Below, in pieces: positions 29,816 through 40,969 of a DNA stretch of 64,000 nt. Position 1 is the stretch's first letter. Each line of letters begins with the position of its first letter. The notes under the pieces were generated by a model. The model saw nothing but the letters and a program-made list of their open reading frames with translations. It was not told the DNA's origin and searched no databases. Where the stretch lies: contig NZ_LFRI01000386.1 of NCBI RefSeq assembly GCF_001447195.1, positions 124,001 through 188,000 of the forward strand, read 5' to 3'. This DNA comes from Aquabacterium parvum. GTDB lineage: Bacteria > Pseudomonadota > Gammaproteobacteria > Burkholderiales > Burkholderiaceae_C. The position numbers and the translations under genes are program-made.

Positions 29816-29863
29816 CATGTGCGTGCCATCTGTGCCCGATGCGCATGACCCGCATCAAGCAAG

Positions 29864-29880
29864 CTGGCACGCCAAATGCA
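29864..29880 (+). promoter_or_regulatory. Sigma-54-type promoter with no downstream protein gene
   Basis: CTGGCACGCCAAATGCA matches the sigma-54 consensus YTGGCACG-N4-TTGCW at all key positions except one T. The invariant GG and GC are exactly 10 bases apart. It lies after the porin 2 terminator, and the only gene ahead (metW) is on the opposite strand. Predicted transcription start is about 29891. Confidence 0.65.
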
Positions 29881-29890
29881 TATCCTCATG

Positions 29891-30025
29891 CGGGTTCGCT
29901 GATTGGTTCTCTCAGCTGGCGCCCGCCAGACACGAGCCAGGCAGCACGAGGGGCCTGCGGCTTTCGAGCCGTTTGTTTGACCAGAGCGTTTGGGCGATCC
30001 CTTGGCGGGGAGCGCCCCTTTTTTT
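29891..30025 (+). ncRNA. Candidate sigma-54-dependent small RNA (about 135 nt)
   Basis: The stretch between the sigma-54-type promoter and an orphan terminator has no plausible protein. It folds readily: GGTTC (29905-29909) can pair with GAGCC (29934-29938) around the hairpin CTGGCG/CGCCAG (29916-29929). CAGGC/GCCTG (29938-29956) and CGGCT-TTCG-AGCCG (29958-29971) follow, then the terminator hairpin at 29992. An independent promoter and terminator on the same strand with a structured interval is the usual layout of a small RNA. Function is unknown; sigma-54 control would suggest nitrogen or carbon status. Confidence 0.6.
29992..30025 (+). terminator. Strong orphan Rho-independent terminator
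   Basis: GGGCG pairs with CGCCC, with inner CCC/GGG pairs across a small loop, and seven or more T residues follow directly. It is about 180 bases past the terminator of porin 2, so it must serve another transcript on the plus strand. A sharp T run on the plus strand only argues against use by metW. Confidence 0.8.
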
Positions 30026-30074
30026 GCCCGTTCAGGGCCCGTGAGCGATCGGTGAATGGCCCGATCGCAGCCGC

Positions 30075-30680
30075 TCAGGCTCGCTCGAACTGGAACACCG
30101 CCGAGCTGGCCATCAGGTTGGGCCAGGTGCGCACCACTTCGCCCTCGTGCAGCCCGAACGACTCCACGATGCGCAAGCCGTTGCGGCGCGCCAGCACCTC
30201 GAAATCGGCAAACGTGGCCACGCGGATGTTGGGCGTGTCGTACCACTGGTAGGGCAGTGCACGCGTGACGGGCATGCGCCCGCGCAACACACTGAGTCGG
30301 TGCGGCCAGTGCGCAAAATTGGGGAAGCTGACCAGGCCCACGCGGCCGATGCGCGCGGTCTCGCGCAGCATGGCCTCGGTGTTGCGCAGGTGCTGGAGCG
30401 TGTCGAGCTGCAGCACCACGTCGAAGCTGTTGTCCTCGAACAGGGCCAGGCCTTCTTCGAGGTTGTGCTGGATGACGTTGATGCCGCGCGCCACGCAGGC
30501 CATCACCTGGGCGTCGTCGAGCTCGATGCCGTAGCCGCTGCAGCCGCGTTCGTCGCGCAGCAGGGCCAGCAGCTCACCGCTGCCGCAGCCCAGGTCGAGC
30601 ACGCGCGAGCCTTTGGGGATCAGATCGGCGATGGTGCGGTGAAAGCGTTGGCGCGAGGCCTGCAATTGCACGGCGTTCAT
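30075..30680 (-). CDS. metW: Methionine biosynthesis protein MetW
   Basis: This 201-residue SAM-dependent methyltransferase-fold protein has [17 protein letters not shown] (motif I), GIELDD (motif II) and the MetW-specific [12 protein letters not shown] and [12 protein letters not shown] segments. MetW works with MetX in homoserine acylation in many proteobacteria lacking MetA. The exact role is regulatory or activating. Its ATG overlaps the metX stop (ATGA at 30680-30677), so the pair is coupled. Confidence 0.94.
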   Translation of the reverse strand: MNAVQLQASRQRFHRTIADLIPKGSRVLDLGCGSGELLALLRDERGCSGYGIELDDAQVMACVARGINVIQHNLEEGLALFEDNSFDVVLQLDTLQHLRNTEAMLRETARIGRVGLVSFPNFAHWPHRLSVLRGRMPVTRALPYQWYDTPNIRVATFADFEVLARRNGLRIVESFGLHEGEVVRTWPNLMASSAVFQFERA

Positions 30681-31843
30681 GCGCGCACTCCTTGGACTTC
30701 CTGCGCAATGCGCTCGAAGTAGGCGCGCACCACCCCGTGGTAGCGCGGGTCGTCGAGCAGGAAGGCGTCGTGGCCGTGCGGCGCGTCGATCTCGGCGTAG
30801 CTCACGTCGTGGCGGTTGTCGACCAGGGCCTTGACGATCTCGCGCGAGCGCGCCGGCGAGAAGCGCCAGTCGGTGGTGAAGCTGATGACCAGGAACTTGG
30901 CCAGCGCTTTGGCCATGGCCGCCGCCAGCTTGCCGCCATGCGTGCGGGCCGGGTCGAAGTAGTCCAGCGCGCGCGTGATCAGCAGGTAGGTGTTGGCGTC
31001 GAAGTAGTCGCTGAACTTGTCGCCCTGGTAGCGCAGGTAGCTCTCGACCTGGAACTCGATGTCCTGGGTGCTGTAGCTGGGCGCGTCGCCGATGGCGCGG
31101 CCCACCATTTCGCGGCCGAACTTCTCTTCCATCACGTCGTCAGACAAGTAGGTGATGTGGCCGATCATGCGGGCCACGCGCAGGCCGCGGCGCGGCACCA
31201 CGCCATGCTCGTAGAAGTGGCCGCCGTGGAAGTCGGGGTCGGTGACGATGGCGCGGCGCGCCACCTCGTTGAAGGCGATGTTCTGTGCCGAGAGCTTCGG
31301 GGCCGTGGCCACGGCCACGCAATGGCGCACGCGATCGGGGTGCTGCAGCGTCCAGCTCAGGGCCTGCATGCCGCCCAGGCTGCCGCCCAGCACCGCCGCC
31401 AGTTGCCTGACGCCCAAGGCATCGAGCACGCGCGCCTGGGCGTTGACCCAGTCTTCCACCGTCACGACGGGGAAGTCGGCGCCGTAGGGCTTGCCCGTGT
31501 CCGGGTTCGTGTGCATCGGGCCGGTCGAGCCAAAGCAGGAGCCGGGGTTGTTGATGCCGATGACGAAGAACTTGTTGGTGTCGACGGGTTTGCCCGGGCC
31601 GATCATGTTGTCCCACCAGCCCTGGCTTTTGGGCAGAGGCTGACCATCGGGGCCCGCGTGCAGGCCGGCGACGTGGTGCGAGGCGTTGAGCGCATGGCAC
31701 ACCAGCACGGCGTTGCTGGCGTCGGCGTTGAGCTGGCCGTGGGTTTCGTAGGCGAGGGAGTAGTCGCGCAGCTGCGCACCGCTTTGCAGGTGCAGCGGTT
31801 CGCTGAAGTGCAGCGTGGCAGGCGTGACGATGCCAAGTGACAT
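30677..31843 (-). CDS. metX: Homoserine O-acyltransferase (MetX)
   Basis: This 388-residue alpha/beta hydrolase-fold acyltransferase has nucleophile Ser155 in [10 protein letters not shown] and the terminal catalytic His in [12 protein letters not shown]. The blocks LNASHHVAG and [14 protein letters not shown] are typical of the family. It acylates homoserine (acetyl or succinyl donor; not decidable by eye) in the first committed step of methionine synthesis. The ATG at 31843 has no obvious Shine-Dalgarno. The 150-base leader holds an aptamer-like RNA and a terminator, so expression is probably attenuated by methionine supply. Confidence 0.93.
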   Translation of the reverse strand: MSLGIVTPATLHFSEPLHLQSGAQLRDYSLAYETHGQLNADASNAVLVCHALNASHHVAGLHAGPDGQPLPKSQGWWDNMIGPGKPVDTNKFFVIGINNPGSCFGSTGPMHTNPDTGKPYGADFPVVTVEDWVNAQARVLDALGVRQLAAVLGGSLGGMQALSWTLQHPDRVRHCVAVATAPKLSAQNIAFNEVARRAIVTDPDFHGGHFYEHGVVPRRGLRVARMIGHITYLSDDVMEEKFGREMVGRAIGDAPSYSTQDIEFQVESYLRYQGDKFSDYFDANTYLLITRALDYFDPARTHGGKLAAAMAKALAKFLVISFTTDWRFSPARSREIVKALVDNRHDVSYAEIDAPHGHDAFLLDDPRYHGVVRAYFERIAQEVQGVRA

Positions 31844-31859
31844 GGAGCAGGGCCCAGGA

Positions 31860-31896
31860 AAAACAAAACCGGCCGCGCAAGAAGCAGGGGCCGGTG
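31860..31896 (-). terminator. Intrinsic terminator inside the metX leader
   Basis: On the minus strand ACCGGCC (31896-31890) and GGCCGGT (31875-31869) form a 7-base-pair stem with a 14-base loop, followed by TTTGTTTTT. It ends about 17 bases before the metX ATG. A terminator between a promoter and its own first gene implies attenuation, here presumably controlled by the aptamer just upstream. Confidence 0.7.
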
Positions 31897-31903
31897 GCAG
31901 CGA

Positions 31904-31962
31904 CCTCTTTAGCGGCATTTTTAAAGCGCCCGCAATTCGGAACCGTCGTGAGCCCGGAGACA
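31904..31962 (-). promoter_or_regulatory. SAM-II-like riboswitch aptamer upstream of metX
   Basis: The minus strand reads TTCCGAATTGC, GGGCGC, TTTAAAAATGC, CGCTAAAGAGG (31943 down to 31905). This lines up with the SAM-II core as I remember it (CCG..UUGCA, P1 strand, a UAAA-rich loop, then GCUAAARRGG). GCUC at 31954-31951 can pair with GGGC at 31932-31929 as P1, leaving an 18-base loop of the expected size, and CCG..AAUU can pair with AAAGAGG as the pseudoknot. SAM-II elements precede metA/metX genes mostly in Alphaproteobacteria. Built from memory of the consensus, without a covariance-model search. Confidence 0.6.
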
Positions 31963-31998
31963 TCGCTCCTGGCCAGGACAAATCGGCGCTGGTCAAAA

Positions 31999-32028
31999 GT
32001 GTAGCCGCATTTCGCCCGCTTGGCCAAG
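31999..32028 (-). promoter_or_regulatory. Probable sigma-70 promoter of metX-metW
   Basis: On the minus strand TTGGCC (32028-32023) and TACACT (32004-31999) are 18 bases apart. Transcription from about 31992 would give a 150-base leader that includes the whole aptamer and terminator. Confidence 0.5.
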
Positions 32029-32160
32029 GCGATGCATGTGCCGTTCATCCCTGGGGCTGCTCCCCGAAACCCGGTCTTTCTTCTCGAATGCCTTGCCGTC
32101 GATTGGCTAGAGTGCTTGTGTCGAGGTTGCGCGCCCCGTGCAAACAGGCCGGAGGAGACC

Positions 32161-33816
32161 ATGCCACGCTGGTTGATTCGACTCAATGAACACGTGCCCA
32201 TCCGCTACGGTGTGTGGGCGTTTGCCTGGTTCCTGTTCGCTTGGGGCCTGTGCCGCTGGGCGCGGGTGCCTGGTTGGAGCGCGGCCTTCCTGAGTGCCGC
32301 AGGTGGCGGGCTGGTGCTGCTGGGCTTGAACGATGTCCGGCAGACTTCGCGCTCGGTGCTGCGCAACTACCCGGTCATCGGTCACCTGCGCTACCTGCTG
32401 GAGTTCATCCGGCCGGAGCTGCGCCAGTACTTCATCGAGAGCGACAACGAGGCGGCGCCGTTCTCGCGTCAGCAGCGCTCGCTCGTCTACCAACGCGCCA
32501 AGGGTGAGCCCGACAAGCGCCCCTTCGGCACACAAAAAGACGTCGGTGCCAATGGCTACGAATGGCTCAGCCACTCGGTCAGCCCGACGCACCTGCCTTC
32601 GCACGATTTCCGCGTGACGATCGGTGCCGGCGGCTCGTCCTGCACCCAGCCGTACAGCGCCAGCCTGTTCAACATCTCGGCGATGAGTTTCGGTGCCCTG
32701 AGCGCCAACGCGATCCTGGCGCTCAACACGGGCGCCAAGCGCGGGGGCTTTGCGCACGACACCGGCGAGGGCTCCATCAGTCGCTATCACCGGGGGCCTG
32801 GTGGTGACCTGATCTGGGAGATCGGCTCGGGCTACTTCGGTTGCCGCAGCGCCGATGGCCGTTTTGACGAGGCGCGTTTTGCCGCCAACGCGAGCGAGCC
32901 GCAGGTCAAGCTCATCGAGCTCAAGGTCAGCCAGGGGGCCAAGCCCGGGCACGGCGGCGTGTTGCCGGGCCCGAAGGTCACGCCCGAGATCGCCGAGGCG
33001 CGCGAGGTGCCGGTGGGCCAGGACTGTGTCTCGCCAGCCAGCCACAGCGCGTTCTCCACGCCGATCGAGATGATGCAGTTCATCGAGAAGCTGCGCCAGC
33101 TCTCCGGTGGCAAGCCGGTGGGATTCAAGTTCTGCATGGGCCACCCCTGGGAGTGGTTCGCCATGGTCAAGGCCATGCAGAAGACCGGTCTTTGGCCGGA
33201 CTTCATCGTGGTCGACGGGGCCGAAGGCGGCACGGGCGCGGCGCCGCTGGAGTTCACGGACCACGTGGGTGCGCCGCTGCAGGAGGGCCTGCTGCTGGTT
33301 CACAACACGCTGGTGGGCCTGGGTGAGCGGCACCGCGTCAAGATCGGCTGCGCTGGCAAGGTCATCAGCTCCTTTGACATCGCGCGCATGATGGCGCTGG
33401 GCGCCGACTGGTGCAATTCGGCGCGGGGCTTCATGTTCGCGCTGGGTTGCATCCAGGCGCAGGCCTGCCACACCGGGCATTGTCCAACGGGCGTGACCAC
33501 ACAGGACCCGATGCGCCAGCGCGCGCTGGTGGTGCCAGACAAAGCCGAGCGTGTGCTGCGTTATCACCGCAACACCTTGCATGCCCTGCAGGAGCTGGTT
33601 CAAGCGGCAGGCCTGAGGCACCCCAACGAGATCACCGCCGACCACATCGTGCGGCGGGTGTCAGGGGTGGAGGTCAAGCGGCTGTCGAACCTGCTGCCCT
33701 ACATGAAGGCCGGAGAGCTGCTGGCCGCCGAGCGCGGTGCCGTGCCATGGAGCCAGCCTGTGTTCGAGCAGTACTGGTTGCGCGCTCGCGCCGAGTCGTT
33801 CGAGCTGACCGACTGA
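32161..33816 (+). CDS. FMN-binding glutamate synthase family protein
   Basis: This 551-residue protein has two N-terminal hydrophobic segments (residues about 18-36 and 40-58) and then a GltB-type FMN barrel: NISAMSFGALS, AHDTGEGSISRYH, HGGVLPGPKV, VVDGAEGGTGAAP, and cysteines in LGCIQAQACHTGHCPTGV resembling the 3Fe-4S ligands of glutamate synthase. It lacks the amidotransferase and C-terminal domains, so it is not a complete glutamate synthase. Stand-alone members are of uncertain reaction. The ATG at 32161 is preceded by GGAGGAG. Confidence 0.85.
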   Translation: MPRWLIRLNEHVPIRYGVWAFAWFLFAWGLCRWARVPGWSAAFLSAAGGGLVLLGLNDVRQTSRSVLRNYPVIGHLRYLLEFIRPELRQYFIESDNEAAPFSRQQRSLVYQRAKGEPDKRPFGTQKDVGANGYEWLSHSVSPTHLPSHDFRVTIGAGGSSCTQPYSASLFNISAMSFGALSANAILALNTGAKRGGFAHDTGEGSISRYHRGPGGDLIWEIGSGYFGCRSADGRFDEARFAANASEPQVKLIELKVSQGAKPGHGGVLPGPKVTPEIAEAREVPVGQDCVSPASHSAFSTPIEMMQFIEKLRQLSGGKPVGFKFCMGHPWEWFAMVKAMQKTGLWPDFIVVDGAEGGTGAAPLEFTDHVGAPLQEGLLLVHNTLVGLGERHRVKIGCAGKVISSFDIARMMALGADWCNSARGFMFALGCIQAQACHTGHCPTGVTTQDPMRQRALVVPDKAERVLRYHRNTLHALQELVQAAGLRHPNEITADHIVRRVSGVEVKRLSNLLPYMKAGELLAAERGAVPWSQPVFEQYWLRARAESFELTD

Positions 33817-33835
33817 GCCGAGCGCCAGATCAAGC

Positions 33836-33858
33836 GGCCCCGTGCGAGTCACGGGGCC
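33836..33858. other. Hairpin between convergent genes
   Basis: GGCCCCGTG, five bases, CACGGGGCC: a 9-base-pair stem between the stop codons of the FMN protein and the GST. No T run follows on either strand, so it is at best a weak or Rho-assisted terminator or an RNA-stabilising 3' end. Confidence 0.5.
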
Positions 33859-33864
33859 GGGTGT

Positions 33865-34485
33865 TCAAGCCTTGGGCGGCGCCGTGTCGGCGAAGCCGGG
33901 GCGTTGCGCCAGCTTCTCGAACAGGCGGGCCAGGTTGGGGTGGTCAGCGCGCCAGTCGATTTCCGGGAAGCGGAAGTCGAGGTAGCCCAGCGCGCAGCCG
34001 ACGCAGATGTCGGCCAGGCTGTGGTGGATGCCGGTGCACCAGGCGCGGTCGCCCAGGCCCTGGCTCATGGCCTTGAGGCTGGTGTGCACCTTGCTGAGTT
34101 GGCGGTCGATCCAGGCCTGGCTGCGTTGGGCTTCCGTGCGGCCAACCCAGGTGGCTTCCATGCGGGCCAGGATGGCGGCGTCGAGCATGCCGTCGGCCAG
34201 GGCTTCCCAGGTGCGCACTTCCACGCGCTCGCGGCCGCTCAGGGGGATGAGCTTGCCCACGGGCGAGAGGGTGTCGACGTATTCGACGATCACGCGTGAG
34301 TCGAAGACGGCCTCACCGCCTTCCATCACCAGGCAGGGCACCTTGCCCAGCGGGTTGGACGTGGCGATGGTGGTGTCGGCGGCCCACACGTCCTCCACCT
34401 CGAACTTGTAGTCGAGCTTTTTCTCGGCCAGCACGATGCGTACCTTGCGGACGAAGGGGCTGGTCAGGGATCCGATCAGTTTCAT
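33865..34485 (-). CDS. Glutathione S-transferase family protein
   Basis: This 206-residue protein has an N-terminal thioredoxin-like domain starting MKLIGSLTSPFVRKVRIVLAEK, with the glutathione-binding NPLGKVPCLVMEGGEAVFDSRVIVEYVD. An all-helical C-terminal domain follows (SLADICVGCALGYLDFRF). The Ser-Pro-Phe-Val near residue 8 is where the activating Ser sits in related bacterial enzymes. Substrate unknown; conjugation or a glutathione-dependent reduction are both possible. The start at 34485 gives the standard N-terminus; the longer frame is not supported. Confidence 0.88.
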   Translation of the reverse strand: MKLIGSLTSPFVRKVRIVLAEKKLDYKFEVEDVWAADTTIATSNPLGKVPCLVMEGGEAVFDSRVIVEYVDTLSPVGKLIPLSGRERVEVRTWEALADGMLDAAILARMEATWVGRTEAQRSQAWIDRQLSKVHTSLKAMSQGLGDRAWCTGIHHSLADICVGCALGYLDFRFPEIDWRADHPNLARLFEKLAQRPGFADTAPPKA

Positions 34486-34693
34486 TCTGTGTCGCGATGT
34501 GTGTTTGCGTCGGATTTTATCTGCCGAGTGACCGCCTGTCCGGAACCCCTTTGAACTCCCCAGGGAACCCGCCCAAGAGGGGGGCTCCAGCGAGGCTGCG
34601 AGAATCAACCCATTACATTTGTCGCAGTTGAGAACATCCTGGCGTTGCCCTTGCTGGGAGCCTGTTCACCGTTTCGATCCCAAGGGGCCTTCG

Positions 34694-37310
<2,617 letters not shown>

Positions 37311-37354
37311 GCGCCGTTCAGGCAGCACCCGGTCGCACCAGACGAGGCCCCCGC

Positions 37355-38194
37355 ATGATCTTCACCGAGCAACTGCTGCGCGCGCAGCAACTCAACGACT
37401 CCCTGCTTTGCGTGGGCCTGGACCCCGAGCCCTCGAAGTTCCCGGGTGCCTGGAAGGGCCAGCCCGACCGGATCTACGACTTCTGCGCGGCCATCGTGGA
37501 CGCCACGAAGGACCTGGTCTGTGCCTTCAAGCCGCAGATCGCTTACTTCGCGGCCCACCGCGCCGAAGACCAGCTCGAACGCCTGATGGCGCACATGCGC
37601 CGCGCGGCGCCCAACGTGCCCGTCATCCTCGACGCCAAGCGCGGCGACATCGGCTCGACCGCCGACCAGTACGCGCACGAGGCCTTCACGCGCTACCAGG
37701 CCGATGCCGTGACGCTGTCGCCTTTCATGGGCTTCGACACGATGGAGCCCTTCCTGAAATACCCGGGCAAGGGCGTGATCCTGCTGTGCCGCACCTCCAA
37801 CCCGGGTGGCTCCGACCTGCAGAACCTGCGCCTGGCCGACATCGAAGGTCAGCCGCGCGTGTACGAGCACATCGCAAGCCAAGCGCAAGGCCCCTGGAAC
37901 ACCAATGGCCAGATGGGCCTGGTGGTGGGCGCGACCTTCCCCGAAGAGATCGCGCGGGTGCGCGAGCTGGCACCGACGCTGCCTTTGCTGATCCCCGGTG
38001 TGGGCGCACAAGGCGGTGACGCCGTCGCCACCGTCAAGGCGGGCCTCAAGACCGATGCGAGTGGCGCCATCACCGGCACCATCGTGGTCAACAGCTCTCG
38101 CGCCGTGCTGTATGCCAGCAGCGGCGACGACTTCGCCAGCGCTGCGCGCCGCGTGGCCCAGCAGACGCGCGACGCGCTCAACGCCGCACGCTGA
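37355..38194 (+). CDS. pyrF: Orotidine-5'-phosphate decarboxylase (subgroup 2)
   Basis: This 279-residue TIM-barrel enzyme has the catalytic [15 protein letters not shown] (Lys95, Asp98) and [11 protein letters not shown] for phosphate binding. This longer subgroup 2 form is common in beta-proteobacteria. It converts OMP to UMP in pyrimidine synthesis. It may be co-transcribed with purB. The ATG at 37355 gives the standard [10 protein letters not shown] start. Confidence 0.94.
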   Translation: MIFTEQLLRAQQLNDSLLCVGLDPEPSKFPGAWKGQPDRIYDFCAAIVDATKDLVCAFKPQIAYFAAHRAEDQLERLMAHMRRAAPNVPVILDAKRGDIGSTADQYAHEAFTRYQADAVTLSPFMGFDTMEPFLKYPGKGVILLCRTSNPGGSDLQNLRLADIEGQPRVYEHIASQAQGPWNTNGQMGLVVGATFPEEIARVRELAPTLPLLIPGVGAQGGDAVATVKAGLKTDASGAITGTIVVNSSRAVLYASSGDDFASAARRVAQQTRDALNAAR

Positions 38195-38351
38195 GGCACA
38201 GCGCAAGGCCTCGGGGGTGTCTCCGGATCGCCTTTGTGTCGGCGGCGACGTGGGAGCCGTCCAGGTCGGGCGCTCGCCAAAAGCCGATGGATGGTGGCGA
38301 GTGGGCATGCGCCACAATGCGTGATCCTTCCGACACAGGACCACGCCCGCC

Positions 38352-39653
38352 ATGTCCGCCGCGCCCGAACCCTCTCCTGACACCGCCAAGCCTTCGGTCA
38401 GCGCACTGAGCCAGCTGCGCATCGACCGGGGCCACAACGGGGCCGCCGCACCGCGCCGCAACTGGTGGCCGGTGGCGCTGGCCGCCGTGGTGCTGGTGGG
38501 CGGTGTCGCCTGGTGGCTGGCGCCCAAGCCCGTTGCGGTGCAAACGGCCGCCGTGGTCACCAGCACGCCGTCGCAGCAGTTCGTGCAGCTCACGGCCTCG
38601 GGCTACGTGGTGGCGCAACGCCGTGCGGCGGTGGCGTCCAAGGCCACGGGTCGCTTGATCGAGCTGAACGTGCGCGAGGGCTCGGTGGTCAAGCAAGGTG
38701 CGCTCCTTGCGAGGCTGGACGCGAGCGACGTGCGCGCAGCCATCGTGGCGGCGCAAGCGGGCGTGCGCCAGGCCGAAGCCGGGGTGCGCCAGGCCGAGGT
38801 CGAGCTGGCCAACGCCGAGGCCGAGCTGGTGCGCAGCCAGGGCTTGCAGGCGCAAGGCTTCATCTCGCCGCAGGCGGTCGATGCCGTGCAGACCCGCGCC
38901 AAGGCAGCGCGCGCTGCGGTGTCGTCGGCCAAGGCCACGCTGGAAGTCGCGCGAGCGCAGGTGGGCGTGCAGCGCGTGGCCGAAGATTTCACCGAGATCC
39001 GCGCGCCCTTTGACGGCGTGGTGCTGGTCAAGAACGCCAACGTGGGCGACATCATCACGCCGCTGTCGAGTGCGGCCGGCACGCAGGGCGCGGTGGTCAC
39101 CATGGCCGACATGCGCACGCTGGAGGTCGAGGCCGATGTGTCCGAAGGCAGCCTGTCGAAGGCCCGCGTTGGCCAGCCCGTCGAGATCATGCTCGACGCC
39201 TTGCCGGGTGTGCGCTTCATGGGCGAGGTGGGTGGCCTGGTGCCCACGGTGGACCGCGCCAAGGCCACGGTGACGGTGAAGGTGCGCTTTGCCAAGCTCG
39301 ATGAACGCATCCTGCCCGAGATGAGCGCGAAGGTGAACTTCCTGTCGCAAGCCATCACGGTGGCCGATCAGCAACCGGTGCTGGCGGTGCCGACCAAGGC
39401 CTTGCACGAGGTCGGGGGGCGCACGGTGTTGTGGCGCGTGAAGGCCGCTTCGCCCGAAGGCGGCTCGGCCGGTTCGCTGCAACTTGAAGCCGTGGCGGTC
39501 AAGGCAGGGCGCACCTTGGGCGATGTGCGCGAGGTGCTGCCGGCAGAGCCTGCCGCGTCGTCGGCCGCTTTGAAAGCCGGTGACAAGGTGGTGACCGGGG
39601 CGCCGCGTGCTTTGAAGGCAGGAGACTGGGTCAAGGCCGCCGAGGGCGAGTGA
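38352..39653 (+). CDS. Periplasmic adaptor subunit (MacA/HlyD type)
   Basis: This 433-residue protein has a short cytoplasmic tail, one membrane helix (residues about 38-56, WWPVALAAVVLVGGVAWW), a lipoyl-like half (GRLIELNVREGSVVKQGALLARLD), a coiled-coil hairpin rich in Ala/Glu/Arg (about 130-210), the second lipoyl half (IRAPFDGVVLVKNANVGDII) and beta-barrel/membrane-proximal domains. It would bridge an inner membrane permease to the outer membrane or a periplasmic partner. It is nine bases upstream of an FtsX-type permease, and no ATPase gene is near. Confidence 0.88.
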   Translation: MSAAPEPSPDTAKPSVSALSQLRIDRGHNGAAAPRRNWWPVALAAVVLVGGVAWWLAPKPVAVQTAAVVTSTPSQQFVQLTASGYVVAQRRAAVASKATGRLIELNVREGSVVKQGALLARLDASDVRAAIVAAQAGVRQAEAGVRQAEVELANAEAELVRSQGLQAQGFISPQAVDAVQTRAKAARAAVSSAKATLEVARAQVGVQRVAEDFTEIRAPFDGVVLVKNANVGDIITPLSSAAGTQGAVVTMADMRTLEVEADVSEGSLSKARVGQPVEIMLDALPGVRFMGEVGGLVPTVDRAKATVTVKVRFAKLDERILPEMSAKVNFLSQAITVADQQPVLAVPTKALHEVGGRTVLWRVKAASPEGGSAGSLQLEAVAVKAGRTLGDVREVLPAEPAASSAALKAGDKVVTGAPRALKAGDWVKAAEGE

Positions 39654-39662
39654 GGCGAACGC

Positions 39663-40820
39663 ATGTTCCTGCTGCGCCTGCTGCTCAAAAACGCCTTCCG
39701 GCACCGCCTGCGCACCCTGCTCACCATGGTGGGCCTGGTCGTGGCCATCTCGGCGTTCGGCCTGCTGCGCACCATCGTCGATGCCTGGTACGCGGGCGTG
39801 GACGCCACCTCGAGCACGCGCCTGATCACGCGCAGCGCCATCTCGCTGACCTTTCCGCTGCCGCTGAACTACGCCGAGCGCATCCGATCGGTCGAGGGCG
39901 TCAGCGGTATCTCCTGGGCCAACTGGTTCGGCGGCATCTACATCACCGAGCGCAACTTCTTTGCGCAGTTCGCGGTGGACCCGCCCAGTTACCTGGCGCT
40001 GTACCCCGAGTTCAAGCTCACCGATGCCGAGAAGCAGGCCTTCTTCCGTGATCGGCAAGGCGCCGTGGTGGGGCGCAAGCTGGCCGCCAAGTTCGGCTGG
40101 AAACTGGGCGACACCGTGACCCTGCGCGGCACCATCTACTCGGGCAACTGGCGCTTCACCATCCGTGGCATCTACCAGGGCGCCGACGCCAAGACCGACG
40201 AGCAGCAGATGTTCATCCACTGGCAGCGCGTGGCCGATTCGGTGCGCGCGAGGCTGGGCAACAAGGCCGACTTCGTGGGCGTTTACATCGCACGCATCCA
40301 CGACCCCGATCAGGCGCCGCAGGTGTCGCAACGCATCGATGCGCTGTTCGCCAACTCGCTCGCCGAGACGCTGACCGAGACCGAGAAGGCCTTTCAGCTG
40401 AGCTTCGTGTCGATGAGCGAGGCCATCTTGCTGGCCGTGCAGGCCGTCAGCTTCATCATCATCCTGATCATCATGGCCGTGATGGCCAACACCATGACGA
40501 TGACCGCGCGCGAGCGCCTGGCCGAGTACGCCACGCTCAAGGCCCTGGGCTTTCGGCCCGGCTTCGTGGTCAAGCTCTTGTTCGGCGAGAGCCTGCTGAT
40601 CGCGCTGATCGGTGGGGGCCTGGGCATCGCGCTGACCTTCCCCATGGCCGAGGCCTTCGTGAAGGCGGCTGGCACGCTGTTCCCGATTTTCCGGGTCTCG
40701 GAGCTGACGGTGGCGATGCAGGTGCTGGCGGCGCTGGTGGTCGGCGGCGTGTCTGCCGCCTGGCCTGCGTGGAAGATGTCGCGCATCGACATCGTGCAAG
40801 GGCTGCGCCACGTGGCGTGA
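39663..40820 (+). CDS. ABC transporter permease, FtsX/MacB type (first)
   Basis: This 385-residue protein has an N-terminal helix (about residues 17-37), a periplasmic MacB-like core (about 40-250) and three C-terminal helices (about 260-290, 315-340, 350-375), with the typical ARERLAEYATLKALGF coupling segment. The family transmits ATP-driven movement to periplasmic partners rather than passing substrates through the membrane. It is translated just after the adaptor. The dedicated ATPase is missing from the locus. Confidence 0.88.
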   Translation: MFLLRLLLKNAFRHRLRTLLTMVGLVVAISAFGLLRTIVDAWYAGVDATSSTRLITRSAISLTFPLPLNYAERIRSVEGVSGISWANWFGGIYITERNFFAQFAVDPPSYLALYPEFKLTDAEKQAFFRDRQGAVVGRKLAAKFGWKLGDTVTLRGTIYSGNWRFTIRGIYQGADAKTDEQQMFIHWQRVADSVRARLGNKADFVGVYIARIHDPDQAPQVSQRIDALFANSLAETLTETEKAFQLSFVSMSEAILLAVQAVSFIIILIIMAVMANTMTMTARERLAEYATLKALGFRPGFVVKLLFGESLLIALIGGGLGIALTFPMAEAFVKAAGTLFPIFRVSELTVAMQVLAALVVGGVSAAWPAWKMSRIDIVQGLRHVA

Positions 40821-40969
40821 TGCGTCAGCCTGTTCGGGGCTGAACCCCCCGGTGTTTGCAGGATTACCCGGGTCTGTCGTGCAGCCGACAGTTGTCCTTT
40901 GCCTTGCCTCCTAGCCTGCAGGTCCCAGCAGGGGTGTCCGCCCTGCATTCAGGACCCAGGAGGAAACCG

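Noticed and set aside
29839-30252. 137-codon frame over the small-RNA candidate and the end of metW
   Set aside because: No family resemblance, runs antisense into metW, and crosses a strong terminator. Not a credible gene.
33836-33858. Rho-independent terminator between the FMN protein and GST genes
   Set aside because: The stem is strong but neither strand has a T run after it, so only a hairpin is reported.
38178-40811. 877-codon open frame antisense to the adaptor and first permease
   Set aside because: Composition dominated by Arg/His/Gln/Gly and complete overlap with two clear genes. No motif or signal sequence.
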